Source: an uncultured bacterium (GTDB taxonomy: Bacteria > Patescibacteriota > Minisyncoccia > Moranbacterales > GWC2-37-73). From it: a stretch of 5,803 nucleotides of DNA. The translations under genes were made by a program, and so were the position numbers. Position 1 is the first letter of the stretch. Each line of letters opens with the position of its first letter. The stretch covers positions 1-5,803 of the forward strand of contig CAIJXA010000012.1 in assembly GCA_903824515.1 (NCBI GenBank), in the 5' to 3' direction. This document shows, piece after piece, positions 4,750-5,803 of this stretch. The notes beneath the pieces were generated by a model. It ran no database searches and had not been told where the DNA came from. It saw nothing but the letters and a program-made list of their open reading frames with translations.

Positions 4750-5803
4750 CTAACTCAAGTCCACCGTATTTCCCTGAATCTTGGGATCACCTTTCTCTTT
4801 GTAGCTGGAAGGGACAATCACATATGGCGAATAAGTTCTTTGAGCAGTCTTTGGCGCCTGCTCTTCATAAACATTGCCCTGAATTGAATCAGTTTGATTT
4901 TCTTTCAATTGAACTGCCGGCGAGATTTGTCTTTTGAAATCTGGAGAATTCCAAGTTTTGGCGCCTCCTGATGATTCCATTGTTGGAGTTGAAATTGAGG
5001 GCTCAAGCTTTTGACTGACGTCTGTTGCAGTTTTTTCAACTGGCAATTCTTGCGCTGAAGAAAAACTTAGCGAGCCAAATGACTGTCTTTGGGGCTCAAC
5101 CTCTGTCCTTTCGTTTGACTTGTTGATTGAAAAAGTCCCAAAATCTGATTCATGCGTTGAATTGGCACTAATCTTTTCTCTCAATCTGCTGGCATAATCG
5201 CTATCTTCAAAATCAAAAACTTTGGCCGCCTCTGCTTTTTTGACGCCTTGCTGAGATTGCAAATTTGAAAAATTCAGTGATTGCCTGATTCTCGCTTGCG
5301 CAACGTCTTCTGATTGCTTACTCTTATTGTTAAAATCATTGCTAAAATCACTTCTAACCTGAGGTGGAGTTTGCACTTTTTCAACTTGCGAAATTTCCTC
5401 AGCTGTTCTTGCCCCCTGAACTGAGGGCTGCCCAAAACTGATTGCTTGCCTGCTTGACAATTCTTCTCGCCTTGCCACCGGCGCAAATTGATTGGTTTGT
5501 CTTGCTGGCATTTCCGCAAGGGATTGACTTCCTTTGACTGGCGTTTCAGCGCTAGCTGTGAAAACAATTTTCTGCTCTTCGCCGTCAACATCCAAAGGGG
5601 TCTCTTCGTCCAAAGATTTGAGCAACAGAGAAACTTTCTGCCTTTCCACTGGAGTCAGTTTTTTGCCATTTTCACTATGGAAAAGATAGTTTCCACGATC
5701 CATTGTGCTGTGTTTTCCTGCCCCGAGGCAGTCGTGATAGTCAGTAATCCAATTTTTGATTGAAGATCGCACTGGTGTTGGGAAATATCGCAGCTTCAAA
5801 GGA
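4750..5803 (-). CDS. Hypothetical protein, long disordered Ser/Gln/Glu-rich region (5' end off the window)
   Basis: I do not recognise this protein as a named family. The reading frame is open to the right edge, and the only candidate start near it is a TTG at 5799, so the true start is probably outside. Numbered from that codon, 349 residues are visible. Residues 1-80 look folded: KLRYFPTPVRSSIKNWITDY, GAGKHSTMDRGNYLF, then KKLTPVERQKVSLLLKSLDE and a short EEQKIVF strand. Residues 81 to about 320 are low in hydrophobics and rich in Ser, Gln, Glu and Ala, so likely disordered, with recurring RQxxxF (100, 117, 172) and related RQS/RQI sites (238, 290). The C-terminus, SPYVIVPSSYKEKGDPKIQGNTVDLS in two parts, again looks constrained. 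No signal peptide or membrane segment is visible. The frame and codon use look like a real gene. It ends with TAG, 547 bp before nusA. Confidence 0.8.
   Translation of the reverse strand, partial: PLKLRYFPTPVRSSIKNWITDYHDCLGAGKHSTMDRGNYLFHSENGKKLTPVERQKVSLLLKSLDEETPLDVDGEEQKIVFTASAETPVKGSQSLAEMPARQTNQFAPVARREELSSRQAISFGQPSVQGARTAEEISQVEKVQTPPQVRSDFSNDFNNKSKQSEDVAQARIRQSLNFSNLQSQQGVKKAEAAKVFDFEDSDYASRLREKISANSTHESDFGTFSINKSNERTEVEPQRQSFGSLSFSSAQELPVEKTATDVSQKLEPSISTPTMESSGGAKTWNSPDFKRQISPAVQLKENQTDSIQGNVYEEQAPKTAQRTYSPYVIVPSSYKEKGDPKIQGNTVDLS

Noticed and set aside
5274..5591. Minus-strand 105-codon frame inside the hypothetical gene
   Set aside because: It is a Lys/Arg/Gln-rich shadow in another frame; the main frame has the coherent ends and the longer open stretch.

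Overview
The window reads as a piece of an AT-rich bacterial chromosome with five protein genes, all on the minus strand. In transcription order they are: a long disordered protein of unknown function (cut by the right edge), nusA, a family II (DHH) manganese-dependent inorganic pyrophosphatase, trigger factor (tig), and clpP (cut by the left edge). I see no convincing gene on the plus strand and no tRNA, rRNA, CRISPR array or transposase. The standard genetic code fits: the four visible stops are TAG, TAA, TAG and TAG. The style suggests Patescibacteria/CPR, probably Parcubacteria-like: housekeeping genes in an unusual order, a NusA with an acidic insertion and no C-terminal repeats, no clear Shine-Dalgarno sequences, many short intergenic palindromes, and a Ser/Gln-rich hypothetical protein. 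This placement is inference from general look, not from a marker gene.

Layout on the plus-strand coordinates: clpP 5' portion (1-301); AT-rich inverted-repeat spacer (302-507); tig (508-1803); a 104-bp spacer with a heptad-based hairpin and a T-tract that touches the tig start codon; ppaC-type pyrophosphatase (1908-2837); a 120-bp spacer mostly filled by an 87-bp palindromic element; nusA (2958-4202); a 547-bp gene-free region (4203-4749) with a GTGAAAATC-type repeat, a second copy of the 87-bp element carrying a 29-bp nested hairpin, a 15-bp direct repeat, a short terminator-like hairpin and a strong sigma70-type promoter; and the hypothetical protein (4750 to the right edge).

Tig and ClpP work in protein folding and proteolysis, NusA in transcription elongation and termination, and the pyrophosphatase drives biosynthetic reactions by removing PPi, so this is a housekeeping region and not a defence or mobile island. 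The most interesting content lies between the genes. The nusA promoter is followed within about 20-45 nt by a weak terminator, which suggests an attenuated leader. The two homologous 87-bp palindromes flank nusA, with paired base changes that keep their local hairpins. No gene has a recognisable Shine-Dalgarno sequence, and repeat elements end at or very near the start codons.
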